Shown: piece by piece, positions 38,724 through 48,224 of the stretch
Layout of the letters: each line of letters begins with the position of its first letter
How positions within the stretch are numbered: position 1 is the stretch's first letter
Source: Bacteroidales bacterium
GTDB taxonomy: Bacteria > Bacteroidota > Bacteroidia > Bacteroidales > UBA12077
Assembly (NCBI GenBank): GCA_030637515.1
Contig: DAOWGM010000022.1
Location: 39,937 to 103,936 of the forward strand
Direction: 5' to 3'
DNA: 64,000 bases
Notes under the pieces: model-generated
Databases searched by the model: none
Told to the model about the DNA's origin: nothing
The model's input: only the letters and a program-made list of their open reading frames with translations
Position numbers and translations under genes: made by a program

Positions 38724-38924
38724 TTAATACAGATTGTCTTTTTCAGGCATTACTATCCATAATATGATGTAAATAATAATACCTGGGAATGCTGCACTAA
38801 AAATACTAAATACCAAATAAAGTATTCGTACCAAAGCAATATCCCATCCGAAGTATTCGGCAATTCCTGCACAAACGCCTGCTATAACCTGATCGTGCGA
38901 ACGTGTTAGTTTTCTTTCGTACAT
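38724..38924 (-). CDS. PspC-domain small membrane protein
   Basis: This 66-aa PspC-domain protein has the family pattern RSHDQVIAGVCAGIAEYFGWD followed by a hydrophobic helix (IIIYIILWIVMPE). PspC proteins sit in the inner membrane and take part in envelope-stress signalling in other bacteria; no pspA is in the window. It lies 7 bases downstream of the 239-aa membrane protein gene and is probably co-transcribed with it. The identification of the domain is secure, the physiological role is not. Confidence 0.92.
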   Translation of the reverse strand: MYERKLTRSHDQVIAGVCAGIAEYFGWDIALVRILYLVFSIFSAAFPGIIIYIILWIVMPEKDNLY

Positions 38925-38931
38925 ATTAAGA

Positions 38932-39651
38932 TTAATTAATACTCAAATTTAATAATCTTTTATATAGAATTAAAATTCCACTAACAATAACTAAAAATCC
39001 GCAAGAAAAAATAATCCAGTTAAATGATTCAGGAACATATTGAACAGAAAGATCAAATAGTTTATCACTTATTTTTCTGCTTTGAAATTCGTGAAAAGAA
39101 ATATGATTTATCAAAAATCTGCAGTAATCCCATATAAATGATAAAAAAACAATAACAGATCCAGATATTAAAATGATCCATTCCTTCCTTAATATTTTCA
39201 CTTTATTATCGGTTTTTATATTAAAATTATAAATAACCAAAGCCAATATTATCATCAGGATTGATATTAAAACAGGGGCAACGATCGGTCCTGTCCAGAT
39301 AACTGGAAGGAGAAACAGAATATCCCAAGTTAAAAGACTTTCGGGCCATCCTAAAATCAAATATAGAAATACATAATAAATAATATCCCAAACTGCAAAG
39401 GAGTATAAAAACCATGCAAATCGTTGTGAAAAGTTTTTTCCAGCAATTATACCAACAGATAAAAGCATAAAAAGTGAAGCCAGTTCACGAATTAGCTCTG
39501 TAAAACCAATTAAATTATTAAAAGGGACTAATGGGAAATTAAATCCTGAAGGATAATACAATGCTCTTAAATAAACTACAACGGAGCCTTCGAAAATCCC
39601 CATTGTTATTGCAAAAACGCTAACCCAGATTAATATTTGATGTTTTTTCAA
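38932..39651 (-). CDS. unknown multi-spanning membrane protein
   Basis: I do not recognise a named family. The 239-aa protein has about six hydrophobic helices: near residues 5-30, 50-72, 78-100, 115-142, 155-175 and 212-232. Conserved-looking loop motifs include ELIRELASLFML and GWPESLLTWDILFLLP, with tryptophans and acidic residues inside helices. The start codon is TTG (revcomp of CAA at 39649-39651); MKKHQILIWVSVF is a plausible N-terminus, and the next in-frame ATG (residue 17) would cut into helix 1. Coupled to the PspC gene by a 7-base gap, so a joint envelope role is possible. Confidence 0.75.
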   Translation of the reverse strand: MKKHQILIWVSVFAITMGIFEGSVVVYLRALYYPSGFNFPLVPFNNLIGFTELIRELASLFMLLSVGIIAGKNFSQRFAWFLYSFAVWDIIYYVFLYLILGWPESLLTWDILFLLPVIWTGPIVAPVLISILMIILALVIYNFNIKTDNKVKILRKEWIILISGSVIVFLSFIWDYCRFLINHISFHEFQSRKISDKLFDLSVQYVPESFNWIIFSCGFLVIVSGILILYKRLLNLSIN

Positions 39652-39723
39652 ACCGTATTTTTATTTAAAGGTACATGACAATTGACAATTAGTCAATAGT
39701 TATATATAGGAACGTAATTGTAA

Positions 39724-39756
39724 TTTGCTAAATTGCCGCTTAAAATGTTAATTTTG
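39724..39756 (+). promoter_or_regulatory. promoter of mutS2
   Basis: TTTG at 39724 and TAATTTTG at 39749, separated by 21 bases, match the Bacteroidota -33/-7 consensus. The GTG start of mutS2 lies 31 bases further on. Confidence 0.65.
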
Positions 39757-39787
39757 CAGAGTTTTAAATTGATCAAATAAAATAGAA

Positions 39788-42277
39788 GTGCTTTACCCCG
39801 ATAATTTTGAAAATAAAATAGGATTCGATAAGATTCGTGACATGCTTAAAGGCGGATGTTTGAGTAATCTTGGACGTATGCGTGTCGATAAAATAAGATT
39901 TTCAGCGAAATATTCGTTTATTGAAACTCTTGTAAATCAGGTTGATGAATTTAAGCAAATTATGTTAATGGAAGATGATTTTCCTTTAAATCACTTTTTA
40001 GATCTAACACCTGCATTAAAAAAGATAAAGGTTTTAGGAACATTTCTTTTAAAGGAAGAATTATTTGATCTGAAACGCTCGCTTGAAACTATTAAAGCAA
40101 TTCTAAAGTTCTTTAAATCGAGAAAAGAAGAAAATAAGTATCCCTTTTTGCAAAAACTGGCAGATAATGTTAAGCTCTATCCGTTTATATTTGACCGAAT
40201 TGATTCAATAATTACCAAACAGGGAGATATAAAAGATAATGCTTCGCCTGAATTAAATATTATTCGAAAAGATATTCGCAATAAGGAAGGAGCTGTTTCA
40301 AAACGACTACATTCTATTTTAAAAGAAGCTCAGAAAAGTGGGATTGTTGATCCTGATGTGACTTTGTCGGTGCGCGATGGAAGAGCAACCATTCCTGTTG
40401 ATGCATCTAATAAAAGAAAAATAAAAGGACTTATTCTGGATGAATCTGCAACTGGGAAAACAGCATATATTGAACCAACCGAAATTGTTGAGCTTAATAA
40501 CGATATAAAAGAACTCTATTATGCTGAGAGGCGAGAAATAGTAAAAATATTAACTCTTTTTACCGATGATATCAGACCATATACTGATGATTTGCTTTTT
40601 ACTTACGAATATATGGGAACCGTTGATTTTATTCGTTCCAAAGCATTACTTGCAAACAAGCTAAATGGAATAAAACCCATATTTAACAATCGTCCAATGA
40701 CACAATGGAAGCAAGCCGTTCACCCATTGCTTTACTTGTCTTTTAAAGAGGAGTCACGTACAGTTATTCCATTGGATATTGAACTTGATTCCAATAATCA
40801 AAGGATATTACTTATTTCAGGACCAAATGCCGGAGGAAAATCTGTATGCTTGCAAACAGTTGGTTTGTTACAATATATGTTTCAGTGCGGACTTCTGGTT
40901 TCAATGAATGAGAATTCTGAAATTGGTTTATATCAGAACCTTTTTCTGAATATTGGTGATGATCAATCTATTGAAAATGACTTAAGTACATATAGTTCTT
41001 ATTTGCTGAATATGAAAAACTTTTTGAAATCAGCAAATAATAACACCTTAGTGTTAATTGATGAATTTGGATCAGGTACAGAACCTATGCTTGGAGGTGC
41101 TATTGCAGAAGCAATTTTAGATTCAATAAATAAAAAAAGAGCACAGGGAGTTATTACAACACACTATACATCTTTAAAACATTTTGCTTCATCAACACAA
41201 GGAATCGAGAATGGAGCAATGTTATTCGATACAGCTAAAATCCAACCATTATTTAAGTTATCAATTGGAGAGCCTGGAAGCTCTTTTGCGTTCGAAATTG
41301 CACGAAAAATAGGATTGCCTGAAGAAATACTTCAGAACGCAACAGATAAAATTGGTAAAGACCATATCGATTTTGATAAAAATTTGAAAGATATTCTACG
41401 CGACAAACGATATTGGGAAACTAAACGGGAAAGTGTTCGCAAAGCAGATAAAAGACTGGAAGAGCAAATTGCAAAATATACCGTAGAGCTTGAATTGGCT
41501 GAAAAATCGAGGAAAGAAATACTAAAAAAGGCAAAACAGGATGCAGAAGTTTTGCTTGAAGGTGTGAACAAACAGATCGAGAACACGATACGCGAAATAA
41601 AAGAAAGTCAAGCAGACAAAGAAAAAACAAAAGTCGTACGTAAAAAACTTTCTGATTTTAAGGAACATCTTGGAGCAATTGACTCTGAAGAAGGAGCTCG
41701 CATTAATCGAAAGATTGAAAAATTGAAACAACGAGAGAAGTACGGAAAAAATAAATCTGAAAAACAAAAATCAGAAAAGTCAGACATAGTAAAAGAGCAA
41801 AGTTTAAATAGTTACGAAAAAGGCGACAAAGTAAAATTATTCGGACAGGATTCCATAGGAGAAGTGCTTGATGTTAATGGTAAAAGTATTATGGTTGCTT
41901 TTGGAAATATGATAACAACACTTGATATTAAACGCCTTGAAAAGATATCTGAAAAGGAATACAAAAAATTATCCAGAAAAAACACTGGCTCTGGAACTGG
42001 ATCAAACTATGATTTTGGAGAACGTCGTTTAAATTTTAAATCTGAAATAGATGTTCGCGGAAAGCGGGCAGAAGAAGCTCTACAGATTGTAAATGATTTT
42101 ATCGATGAAGCTATTGTAATAAATATGAGTTCGGTAAAAATTTTACACGGAAAAGGCGATGGCATTTTACGACAATTAATTCGTCAATATCTTGCTACTG
42201 TTGATGTAATTAAATCATACCACGACGAAAGTGTTCAGTTCGGTGGATCAGGAATTACCAGTGTTGAATTTGAATGA
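39788..42277 (+). CDS. mutS2: MutS2 family ATPase/endonuclease
   Basis: MutS2 binds branched DNA or, in some bacteria, collided ribosomes. It has 829 aa with the MutS core and connector (about 1-310), the ABC-type ATPase with Walker A GPNAGGKS (near 342) and Walker B (LVLIDEFGSGTEP), a long coiled coil (about 520-650), a KOW-like patch (KGDKVKLFGQDSIGEV), and a C-terminal Smr nuclease domain (EIDVRGKRAEEAL, KILHGKGDGILR). There is no N-terminal mismatch domain, which separates it from MutS. The start is GTG; no ATG fits the usual N-terminus (xLYPDNFENKIGFDKIR). The deacetylase gene follows. Confidence 0.95.
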   Translation: MLYPDNFENKIGFDKIRDMLKGGCLSNLGRMRVDKIRFSAKYSFIETLVNQVDEFKQIMLMEDDFPLNHFLDLTPALKKIKVLGTFLLKEELFDLKRSLETIKAILKFFKSRKEENKYPFLQKLADNVKLYPFIFDRIDSIITKQGDIKDNASPELNIIRKDIRNKEGAVSKRLHSILKEAQKSGIVDPDVTLSVRDGRATIPVDASNKRKIKGLILDESATGKTAYIEPTEIVELNNDIKELYYAERREIVKILTLFTDDIRPYTDDLLFTYEYMGTVDFIRSKALLANKLNGIKPIFNNRPMTQWKQAVHPLLYLSFKEESRTVIPLDIELDSNNQRILLISGPNAGGKSVCLQTVGLLQYMFQCGLLVSMNENSEIGLYQNLFLNIGDDQSIENDLSTYSSYLLNMKNFLKSANNNTLVLIDEFGSGTEPMLGGAIAEAILDSINKKRAQGVITTHYTSLKHFASSTQGIENGAMLFDTAKIQPLFKLSIGEPGSSFAFEIARKIGLPEEILQNATDKIGKDHIDFDKNLKDILRDKRYWETKRESVRKADKRLEEQIAKYTVELELAEKSRKEILKKAKQDAEVLLEGVNKQIENTIREIKESQADKEKTKVVRKKLSDFKEHLGAIDSEEGARINRKIEKLKQREKYGKNKSEKQKSEKSDIVKEQSLNSYEKGDKVKLFGQDSIGEVLDVNGKSIMVAFGNMITTLDIKRLEKISEKEYKKLSRKNTGSGTGSNYDFGERRLNFKSEIDVRGKRAEEALQIVNDFIDEAIVINMSSVKILHGKGDGILRQLIRQYLATVDVIKSYHDESVQFGGSGITSVEFE

Positions 42278-42298
42278 TCATAAAATTTTGTAAATTTG
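42269..42298 (+). promoter_or_regulatory. candidate promoter of the deacetylase gene
   Basis: TTTG at 42269 and a consensus TAAATTTG at 42291, separated by 18 bases (slightly short). It overlaps the last codons of mutS2 and precedes the TTG start by 22 bases. Confidence 0.45.
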
Positions 42299-42320
42299 GG
42301 ATAAACTAAATCCTAAACCA

Positions 42321-43625
42321 TTGATCTTAATATATACAAAACAAACCTCGTCAAGACTCGATTATATCTTGAATTTCATATGTAAAGATATTTATGGAGT
42401 TGATTATAAGCTCACAACCAGTATGGAAGAGTTTGTATCATCGGATACAGCTAAAATTAATTATTCTGAAGAAAGTATTGACGGAAGTATTCACATTAGT
42501 CCAATAAATCTATTATTCGAAACTAATATTCTACAAAAAAAGATTAAAGTTTCAGATTGGGAAGATCAAATAATATTTTTTCAGACTTCAGAAAATGTTG
42601 ATATTCCATTTGATTTATTCGCAGCAAGTTTTTATTTAATTAGTAGATATGAGGAGTATTTACCGTTCAGTGCAGATAAACACGGTAGGTTTGAAGCAAA
42701 TCAGAGTTTGGCTGGCAAGAATGGGTTTTTACAAGAGCCTGTTGTAGATCAATGGGTGTGTAAATTAGGGAAGATGCTAAACGAGAAATTTCCAAATTTT
42801 AAGCCTTGCGAAAGAAAGTTTAAATATATTTCTACTATTGATATTGATAATGCGTATGCATACTTGTATAAAGGAACTGTTAGAACGATCGGTGCATCAA
42901 TGCGTGATTTATTTAAGCTGGATTTTAACGAAAACATAAAACGCTTTCAGGCTTTAACTGGAGAAAAAGATCCTTTCGACACCTACGGATATTTGGATGC
43001 ATTGCATAAACAATATAATATTAATCCTTTATGGTTTTTTCTTGTAGGAAATTATAATACCTACGATAAAAATCTGCCTCTAGATAATGAAGCTTTTCAG
43101 GAGCTAATAAAAGAAGTTTGTGCTGTTTCTGAAATAGGAATACATCCTTCGTATGAGTCTAACGAAAGTTTTGATCAACTTAAAAAAGAGTTTGATTACT
43201 TATCAGGAGTTACAGGAAAACCAATAACAAAAAGTCGTCAACATTACTTGAGATTGTTATTTTCCGAAACATATCAGAATTTATTGAAACTTGGAATTAA
43301 AGAGGATTATACCCTTGGTTATGCTTCTGATGTTGGATTTAGAGCAGGCACATGTACATCATTCCAGTTTTATGATTTATATAACGAAAAAGCAACTGAT
43401 TTACGAATTCACCCTTTCTATGTAATGGATGCTACTCTTAATCAATACTTAAAGTTAAATATTGATGAAGCGGTAGAGTTAATTGCTAAGATTATTAAAA
43501 AAGTAAAACAAGTTAACGGAACATTTATCAGTTTGTGGCATAACGAATCTTTAAGTGACCATGGTCATTGGAAAGGTTGGGAACCAGTTTACAAACAAAT
43601 GCTCGAAATCATTTTTGAAAAATAA
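42321..43625 (+). CDS. polysaccharide deacetylase family protein
   Basis: This 434-aa protein has an N-terminal region of the DUF7033 kind (about 1-140) and a polysaccharide deacetylase-like domain (about 165-430). Possible metal and active-site motifs are TIDIDNAY, GIHPSYES and SLWHNES. It is of the type common in Bacteroidota, with no signal peptide, so it probably acts in the cytoplasm on a sugar precursor; the substrate is unknown. The start is TTG (MILIYTKQTSS), as no ATG precedes the conserved part. The following acetyltransferase-like gene starts 7 bases after its stop; together they may modify a surface polysaccharide. Confidence 0.85.
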   Translation: MILIYTKQTSSRLDYILNFICKDIYGVDYKLTTSMEEFVSSDTAKINYSEESIDGSIHISPINLLFETNILQKKIKVSDWEDQIIFFQTSENVDIPFDLFAASFYLISRYEEYLPFSADKHGRFEANQSLAGKNGFLQEPVVDQWVCKLGKMLNEKFPNFKPCERKFKYISTIDIDNAYAYLYKGTVRTIGASMRDLFKLDFNENIKRFQALTGEKDPFDTYGYLDALHKQYNINPLWFFLVGNYNTYDKNLPLDNEAFQELIKEVCAVSEIGIHPSYESNESFDQLKKEFDYLSGVTGKPITKSRQHYLRLLFSETYQNLLKLGIKEDYTLGYASDVGFRAGTCTSFQFYDLYNEKATDLRIHPFYVMDATLNQYLKLNIDEAVELIAKIIKKVKQVNGTFISLWHNESLSDHGHWKGWEPVYKQMLEIIFEK

Positions 43626-43632
43626 CTCCACA

Positions 43633-44535
43633 TTGGAAATTCAGTATCTAAAACATTCTCAGATTGATATAGTAAAATGGGATTCTGCTCTTGAGAATTC
43701 TGAATTGCCATTATTTTATGCTCTTTCATGGTATCTCGATATAGTTTCTCCCGATTGGGAAGCACTGGTATATGGAGATTATAAAGCGGTAATGCCTCTT
43801 ACAGTTAAACGTAAATATGGATTGAGATATGTTATTCAACCAAGCTTTGCTCAACAATTAGGTTGTTTCTGTAAAGCAGGTTTTTCAAATGTATTTGATG
43901 ATTTTATCAAAAAAACTTCTGATTTATATAAGTATTGTAATATTCAGCTTAACTATACTAATCCTGCTGTAAGTAACTTCAATTTTCAAACCCGAATAAA
44001 TTGTGAATTGAATTTTACTGAATCATTTCAGGATATATATAAGAATTATAATACCAATACCAAAAGGAATATTTCCAAAGCAAATAAGAATAGTTTGGAA
44101 TTTGTTAAGGATCTTTGTACGTCAGAACTAATACAATTTATAAAAAGAAATTCAGTTGAGAATCTGAGTAAAAATCAATTCAAAACTTTAGAGCAAATTA
44201 TTATTGAAGCTGAAAAGCAGGGAGTAGGACAAAGCTATGGTATTTTAAACGAAAAAAAGGAAATACTTGCAGTTGCATTTTTAATAAACAAATTTGACAG
44301 ATTAACATATCTGGCTTCTGCTTCAAATGAAGAAGGTAAAGAAAAACGTGCTGGATTTTATTTAATGAACGAACTATTAAAAATGTATTCAGGTTCGAAT
44401 ATGATTTTTGATTTTGAAGGAGGGAATATGCCAAATACAGCAAGTTTCTATAAAGGATTTGGAGCAATGGAAAGAGAATATCTTGGTTTGAAAATAAATA
44501 AACTCCCTTATCCATTAAAGTGGTTTAAATGTTAA
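43633..44535 (+). CDS. GNAT/FemAB-like acetyltransferase-type protein
   Basis: This protein of about 300 aa resembles the FemAB/Acetyltransf_6 GNAT branch: KNYNTNTKRNISKANKN in the middle is the typical family signature, and the C-terminal half contains LVYLAS-like (RLTYLASASNEEGKEKRAG) and DFEGGNMPNTASFYKGFGA. The true start is unclear. The ORF-track ATG at 43555 lies deep within the deacetylase gene. TTG at 43615 or TTG at 43633 (EIQYLKHSQIDIVKWD) are better; I chose 43633. Substrate is unknown; the coupling to the deacetylase suggests cell-surface glycan or peptide modification. Confidence 0.8.
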   Translation: MEIQYLKHSQIDIVKWDSALENSELPLFYALSWYLDIVSPDWEALVYGDYKAVMPLTVKRKYGLRYVIQPSFAQQLGCFCKAGFSNVFDDFIKKTSDLYKYCNIQLNYTNPAVSNFNFQTRINCELNFTESFQDIYKNYNTNTKRNISKANKNSLEFVKDLCTSELIQFIKRNSVENLSKNQFKTLEQIIIEAEKQGVGQSYGILNEKKEILAVAFLINKFDRLTYLASASNEEGKEKRAGFYLMNELLKMYSGSNMIFDFEGGNMPNTASFYKGFGAMEREYLGLKINKLPYPLKWFKC

Positions 44536-44546
44536 GATTTGAAATA

Positions 44547-46163
44547 TTATTTTTTATTTGATTTTAGAACTTTTTCAATCTCATTAATATACCAATAAGT
44601 AAAAATTGAATTTCCACTATTTAATTTATTTTCTGAAAAGTTTTTATTTTTTTTCAATTCTTCTTTCATAGCTGATTGAGCAAAATCATAATTTAATGGA
44701 TCTGTTTCAGGATTTATTTTTTTCAGAATCTTATTTGGAATTAATGTTTTTATTTTTTTTCGGATTTGATAGTTTTTAAATTCTTTTGGTGATAACAGTT
44801 TACCTTCATCAAAATCAACATCAAATTTTTTGAAAGTGCTTCTTAGAACTTCATCATATAGAATTTTTCCGAATTTATATTTGTAAGGAATAGTCTTGCA
44901 GTAATTTACTAATTCATTATCCCAAAATGGAAGCCTATATTCGTATCCAAAGAAATCATAAATATGAGCTGAATTTGCAATATATTTCGATAGGTTCTCT
45001 TTTATTTCCCAATCCTCAAAAATTGAATAGGCGTAAGCACTTTTATCTTTTTTAGATTCTTGTAAAAGTTGTGAGTAAATTTTACTTATTATTTCTTTTT
45101 CAGATTCCGAAGAAAGTTTTGTTAGCAGGAATCGTTCTTTGATAATACTTTTAGCAATCTTTTTTAATGATGCTTCTTTTTTAATATTTCCATTTTTATA
45201 TAATTGACTTCCTCCTAAAAAGTCTCCGGAATGACCAGGTATGAATACAGAATTATCAGAAATGATTTTGTTTTTTTTGAAATGTTTTAATGCAAAGTAA
45301 TCATGAAACATTGGAGTTGTAGAGAACTGAGAGAATTGCTCACAAAATGCTGTAAATTCTTCGTCTTTTATATAATTTCCAACTGTTTTTTCATTGTATT
45401 CAATAAATTCCCAATCAAAACCAAGTTCTTTTGCAACTTTCTGTGAAGTTACTCTTTCCTGATTATTATTTAATTTTCCGTAAGAGAAACAAAAAACATT
45501 TGTATAACCAAGCTCTTTTAATTTGCATGCAATATATCGGGAATCAAATCCTCCACTTAGCGGAATAATTGCTTTTCTTCCGTCAAGTGATTCAACTAAT
45601 CGTTCAGATGTCTTATCAAGATTACTCTGCAATTGATTTCTTTGAGTTTCATACGATGCTAAATTTTCTTCAGAAGTATAATAATTGAAATAAAATTCAG
45701 AACTTATTTCTGAATTATTAAATTCAGTTATTTGTCCAGACTGTGTAACGCTAATACTTTTTACTAAAGTATTTGAACCTGTCACAAAACTTGATGCTAA
45801 CAATTCGTTTTTTGAGAGTGGCGAAAGTAAAGGCTCTTTTATTGATTTTAAAATTTCTGAAACACTATCTGAAATATGCAGAATGTTATTTTGGTTTGTG
45901 TAAAACAAAGGAAATGCTCTGATTATATCATTTGCAATTAAAATTTCATTTTCTGAGAGTTTTATACAAGCTGTAAGAAGACCGTTTGCATTACTTATTT
46001 TGTTTAATAAATCCTCTTTTGTTTTTACATTTTCAAAATAACTTACAAGCTTTTCTTTTTCAAAGTATTCATTATTAGAGTCAAATAAAAATCCTTTAAC
46101 AAAAACATTGTCTTTATTAAACCATTTAAATCCGTTATTAATAATAAGATCAATCTTTGCCAT
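44547..46163 (-). CDS. asparagine-synthase-like enzyme without the catalytic Cys
   Basis: This 538-aa protein has a degenerate glutamine-amidotransferase-like N-terminal domain (about 1-170) and an asparagine synthase ATP-pyrophosphatase domain with the PP-loop SGGFDSRY near residue 203. A true AsnB begins Met-Cys, with Cys as the glutaminase nucleophile; here the N-terminus is MAKIDLI, so glutamine hydrolysis is not expected. Such enzymes are often found in polysaccharide or natural-product loci, where they amidate sugars or peptides using ammonia. It is 4 bases downstream of the flippase gene, which supports a surface-glycan role. The actual acceptor is unknown. Confidence 0.85.
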   Translation of the reverse strand: MAKIDLIINNGFKWFNKDNVFVKGFLFDSNNEYFEKEKLVSYFENVKTKEDLLNKISNANGLLTACIKLSENEILIANDIIRAFPLFYTNQNNILHISDSVSEILKSIKEPLLSPLSKNELLASSFVTGSNTLVKSISVTQSGQITEFNNSEISSEFYFNYYTSEENLASYETQRNQLQSNLDKTSERLVESLDGRKAIIPLSGGFDSRYIACKLKELGYTNVFCFSYGKLNNNQERVTSQKVAKELGFDWEFIEYNEKTVGNYIKDEEFTAFCEQFSQFSTTPMFHDYFALKHFKKNKIISDNSVFIPGHSGDFLGGSQLYKNGNIKKEASLKKIAKSIIKERFLLTKLSSESEKEIISKIYSQLLQESKKDKSAYAYSIFEDWEIKENLSKYIANSAHIYDFFGYEYRLPFWDNELVNYCKTIPYKYKFGKILYDEVLRSTFKKFDVDFDEGKLLSPKEFKNYQIRKKIKTLIPNKILKKINPETDPLNYDFAQSAMKEELKKNKNFSENKLNSGNSIFTYWYINEIEKVLKSNKK

Positions 46164-46167
46164 AAAA

Positions 46168-47466
46168 CTATAATAATGTTTCTGTTTTGATTTGTGTATT
46201 TGAAATTCTAATTATATAAATTAAAAGGAAAATATTAAAAACAACACCAACCAGTGCATATAATGAGATAGAATAAATAATACTATTAAAATATTTATAT
46301 CCAACGTATAGTGCAATAAACCTAAATATAAGTAGAATAATATTGTAAATTAATAAGTCGGATTGTTTATTTAATACTGTAATAATATAACTTAACGGAT
46401 AGTTTAAAAATCCTAAAAAAAGCCATGGAATCATTATCTGAGAGAATGTTCCAGCTAATTTCCATTCAACACCAAAAAAGAAGCTAAATAGAAACGGAGC
46501 TGCAATTAAAAGTATAATAAATGGAATAACTGCCAGTTTTGCTAGTTTCTTATAACTTGAAATTACCAGATTACGTAAGTTTTCTCCATTATTATATCGT
46601 TTTGATGCTTCATTATATAATACCTGTTCAACTGATTGGCCAACAAGGCTTAATGGTGTTGCTATAATTCTGTTTGCTAATCCATAAAGAGCCGTCATTT
46701 CTATACTGTAAAAAGCAGTTAACAAAAATATTGGCATATGATTAGAAATGGCATTTGAAACTGCGATACTGGTATTAAATATTGGAACTGATTTATATTT
46801 TTTTATAAGTTGGGATATCTTAATTACTGATATTTCTTTCTTTTCAATTGCTATATTTTTAAATGAAATATACAGGCTGTATATGGCTGAAACGAACTGA
46901 CCACTTATTAATCCAAACACCAATCCATACCTTAGGAATGATATTAAACCTAAACCAATTTGCAAAACAGACGATGAAGATGATTTGGCTATTCTGGTAA
47001 TAGAAATGCTTTTGAAATTACTATTCCTGTTAAACCAGTATGAGCAAGATTGTGTAATACCTAAAAATAAAAGTGATAATGGAAGAAAGTATAATAAAAT
47101 GCCAATATTTTTTTCACCAAGAATGGAATTTATTGGTTCAAAAAAGAATAATATGATTAGAAATGCAATGAAAGATAATATGAAAGATGTAAGCAGGCTT
47201 GTTAAAAACAAAATTTTTCCACCCTCATTTTTTGGTGGTAATACAATAGCAAGTTCAAGTTTTAATGAAATTACCATTGAGAGTATTGCACATAAAGAAG
47301 AATAAATAAAGAAAATCCCAAATTGTTCTTTTGTAAATATTCTGGTTAATGCAATTGTGGCAAGAAGAGGAATTAGCTGTGCTACTGAAAATCCAGAAAA
47401 AAGTATAAATACATTTTTGTAAATATCTTTGTTAAAAATGTCTTGTACTTTCTCTTTTATGGACAT
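46168..47466 (-). CDS. polysaccharide flippase (Wzx/MATE-like)
   Basis: This 432-aa membrane protein with about twelve helices belongs to the oligosaccharide flippase/polysaccharide biosynthesis family. The N-terminal pattern FILFSGFSVAQLIPLLATIALTRIFTKEQFGIF is characteristic. It would move lipid-linked sugar units across the inner membrane. The gene starts 45 bases after ftsE and ends 4 bases before the asparagine-synthase-like gene. No glycosyltransferases are in the window, so the locus is only a small piece of a glycan pathway, or the pair works alone. Confidence 0.9.
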   Translation of the reverse strand: MSIKEKVQDIFNKDIYKNVFILFSGFSVAQLIPLLATIALTRIFTKEQFGIFFIYSSLCAILSMVISLKLELAIVLPPKNEGGKILFLTSLLTSFILSFIAFLIILFFFEPINSILGEKNIGILLYFLPLSLLFLGITQSCSYWFNRNSNFKSISITRIAKSSSSSVLQIGLGLISFLRYGLVFGLISGQFVSAIYSLYISFKNIAIEKKEISVIKISQLIKKYKSVPIFNTSIAVSNAISNHMPIFLLTAFYSIEMTALYGLANRIIATPLSLVGQSVEQVLYNEASKRYNNGENLRNLVISSYKKLAKLAVIPFIILLIAAPFLFSFFFGVEWKLAGTFSQIMIPWLFLGFLNYPLSYIITVLNKQSDLLIYNIILLIFRFIALYVGYKYFNSIIYSISLYALVGVVFNIFLLIYIIRISNTQIKTETLL

Positions 47467-47511
47467 CTGAAGTATACTATTATCATTAATAATGCAGAGT
47501 AAACATCAACT

Positions 47512-48222
47512 TTATTCCTTCAAGCTCTCAAAATCAATTTCCATTACTTCATTTTGTTCCGAAACCTTACCGTCTTCAAATGTAATTGTTCGTGATGGAA
47601 ACTGCTTTACCATATTGTAATCATGCGTAATCATTACAACTGCTCTGCCATTATTGCTAATGTCAAGTAAAATCTTCATCAGATTTTCCGAAGTTTCAGG
47701 GTCAAGATTACCTGTAGGTTCATCTGCAAGAATAATCTCAGGATCATTAAGTAATGCACGGGCAATAACAACTCTTTGTTGTTCTCCACCAGATAATTGA
47801 TGAGGCATTTTATAACCTTTATAACTCAGGTTAACTTTATCAAGAACTTCGGCAATTCTATCGTTAATATCGTTTTTGTGTTTCCAACCTGTTGCTTTTA
47901 AAACAAAATGAAGATTATCAAAAACAGTGCGGTCCGATAATAATTTAAAATCCTGAAAAACAACACCCAGTTTTCTTCTTAATAAAGGTTTTTGGTTTGT
48001 TTTTAATTTAGTTAAATCAAATCCGGCAACTTTGGCTTCACCCTCTTTTAAAGGAATTTCTGCATTTATAGTTTTAATAAGACTAGTTTTTCCGCTTCCT
48101 ACTTTTCCAATAAAGTACACAAACTCACCTTTACTAATACTTAAGTTAACATCTTTAAGAACCAGATTGTCTTTTTGAAAAATGCTTGCGTTTTCAAATT
48201 CAATTATTGTATCAAGAGCCAT
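47512..48222 (-). CDS. ftsE: FtsE-like cell division ATPase
   Basis: This 236-aa ABC ATPase has Walker [10 protein letters not shown] (near 40), the signature [16 protein letters not shown] (near 145) and Walker B ([14 protein letters not shown]). Sequence features such as [15 protein letters not shown] and [12 protein letters not shown] are those of FtsE, which with FtsX activates peptidoglycan hydrolases at the septum. ftsX is not adjacent here; in Bacteroidota it is often elsewhere. LolD/MacB-like ATPases share the general pattern, but the [15 protein letters not shown] stretch favours FtsE. Its start lies 2 bases after the stop of the small gene upstream, so translation is likely coupled. 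Confidence 0.88.
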   Translation of the reverse strand: MALDTIIEFENASIFQKDNLVLKDVNLSISKGEFVYFIGKVGSGKTSLIKTINAEIPLKEGEAKVAGFDLTKLKTNQKPLLRRKLGVVFQDFKLLSDRTVFDNLHFVLKATGWKHKNDINDRIAEVLDKVNLSYKGYKMPHQLSGGEQQRVVIARALLNDPEIILADEPTGNLDPETSENLMKILLDISNNGRAVVMITHDYNMVKQFPSRTITFEDGKVSEQNEVMEIDFESLKE

Positions 48223-48224
48223 TA

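Noticed and set aside
43555-43632. ATG start of the GNAT-like gene within the deacetylase gene
   Set aside because: It would overlap the deacetylase by 70 bases with a meaningless N-terminus; TTG codons downstream fit better.
47512-48222. LolD or MacB ATPase partner of the permease at 17932
   Set aside because: Sequence is closer to FtsE and it is 27 kb away in another operon.
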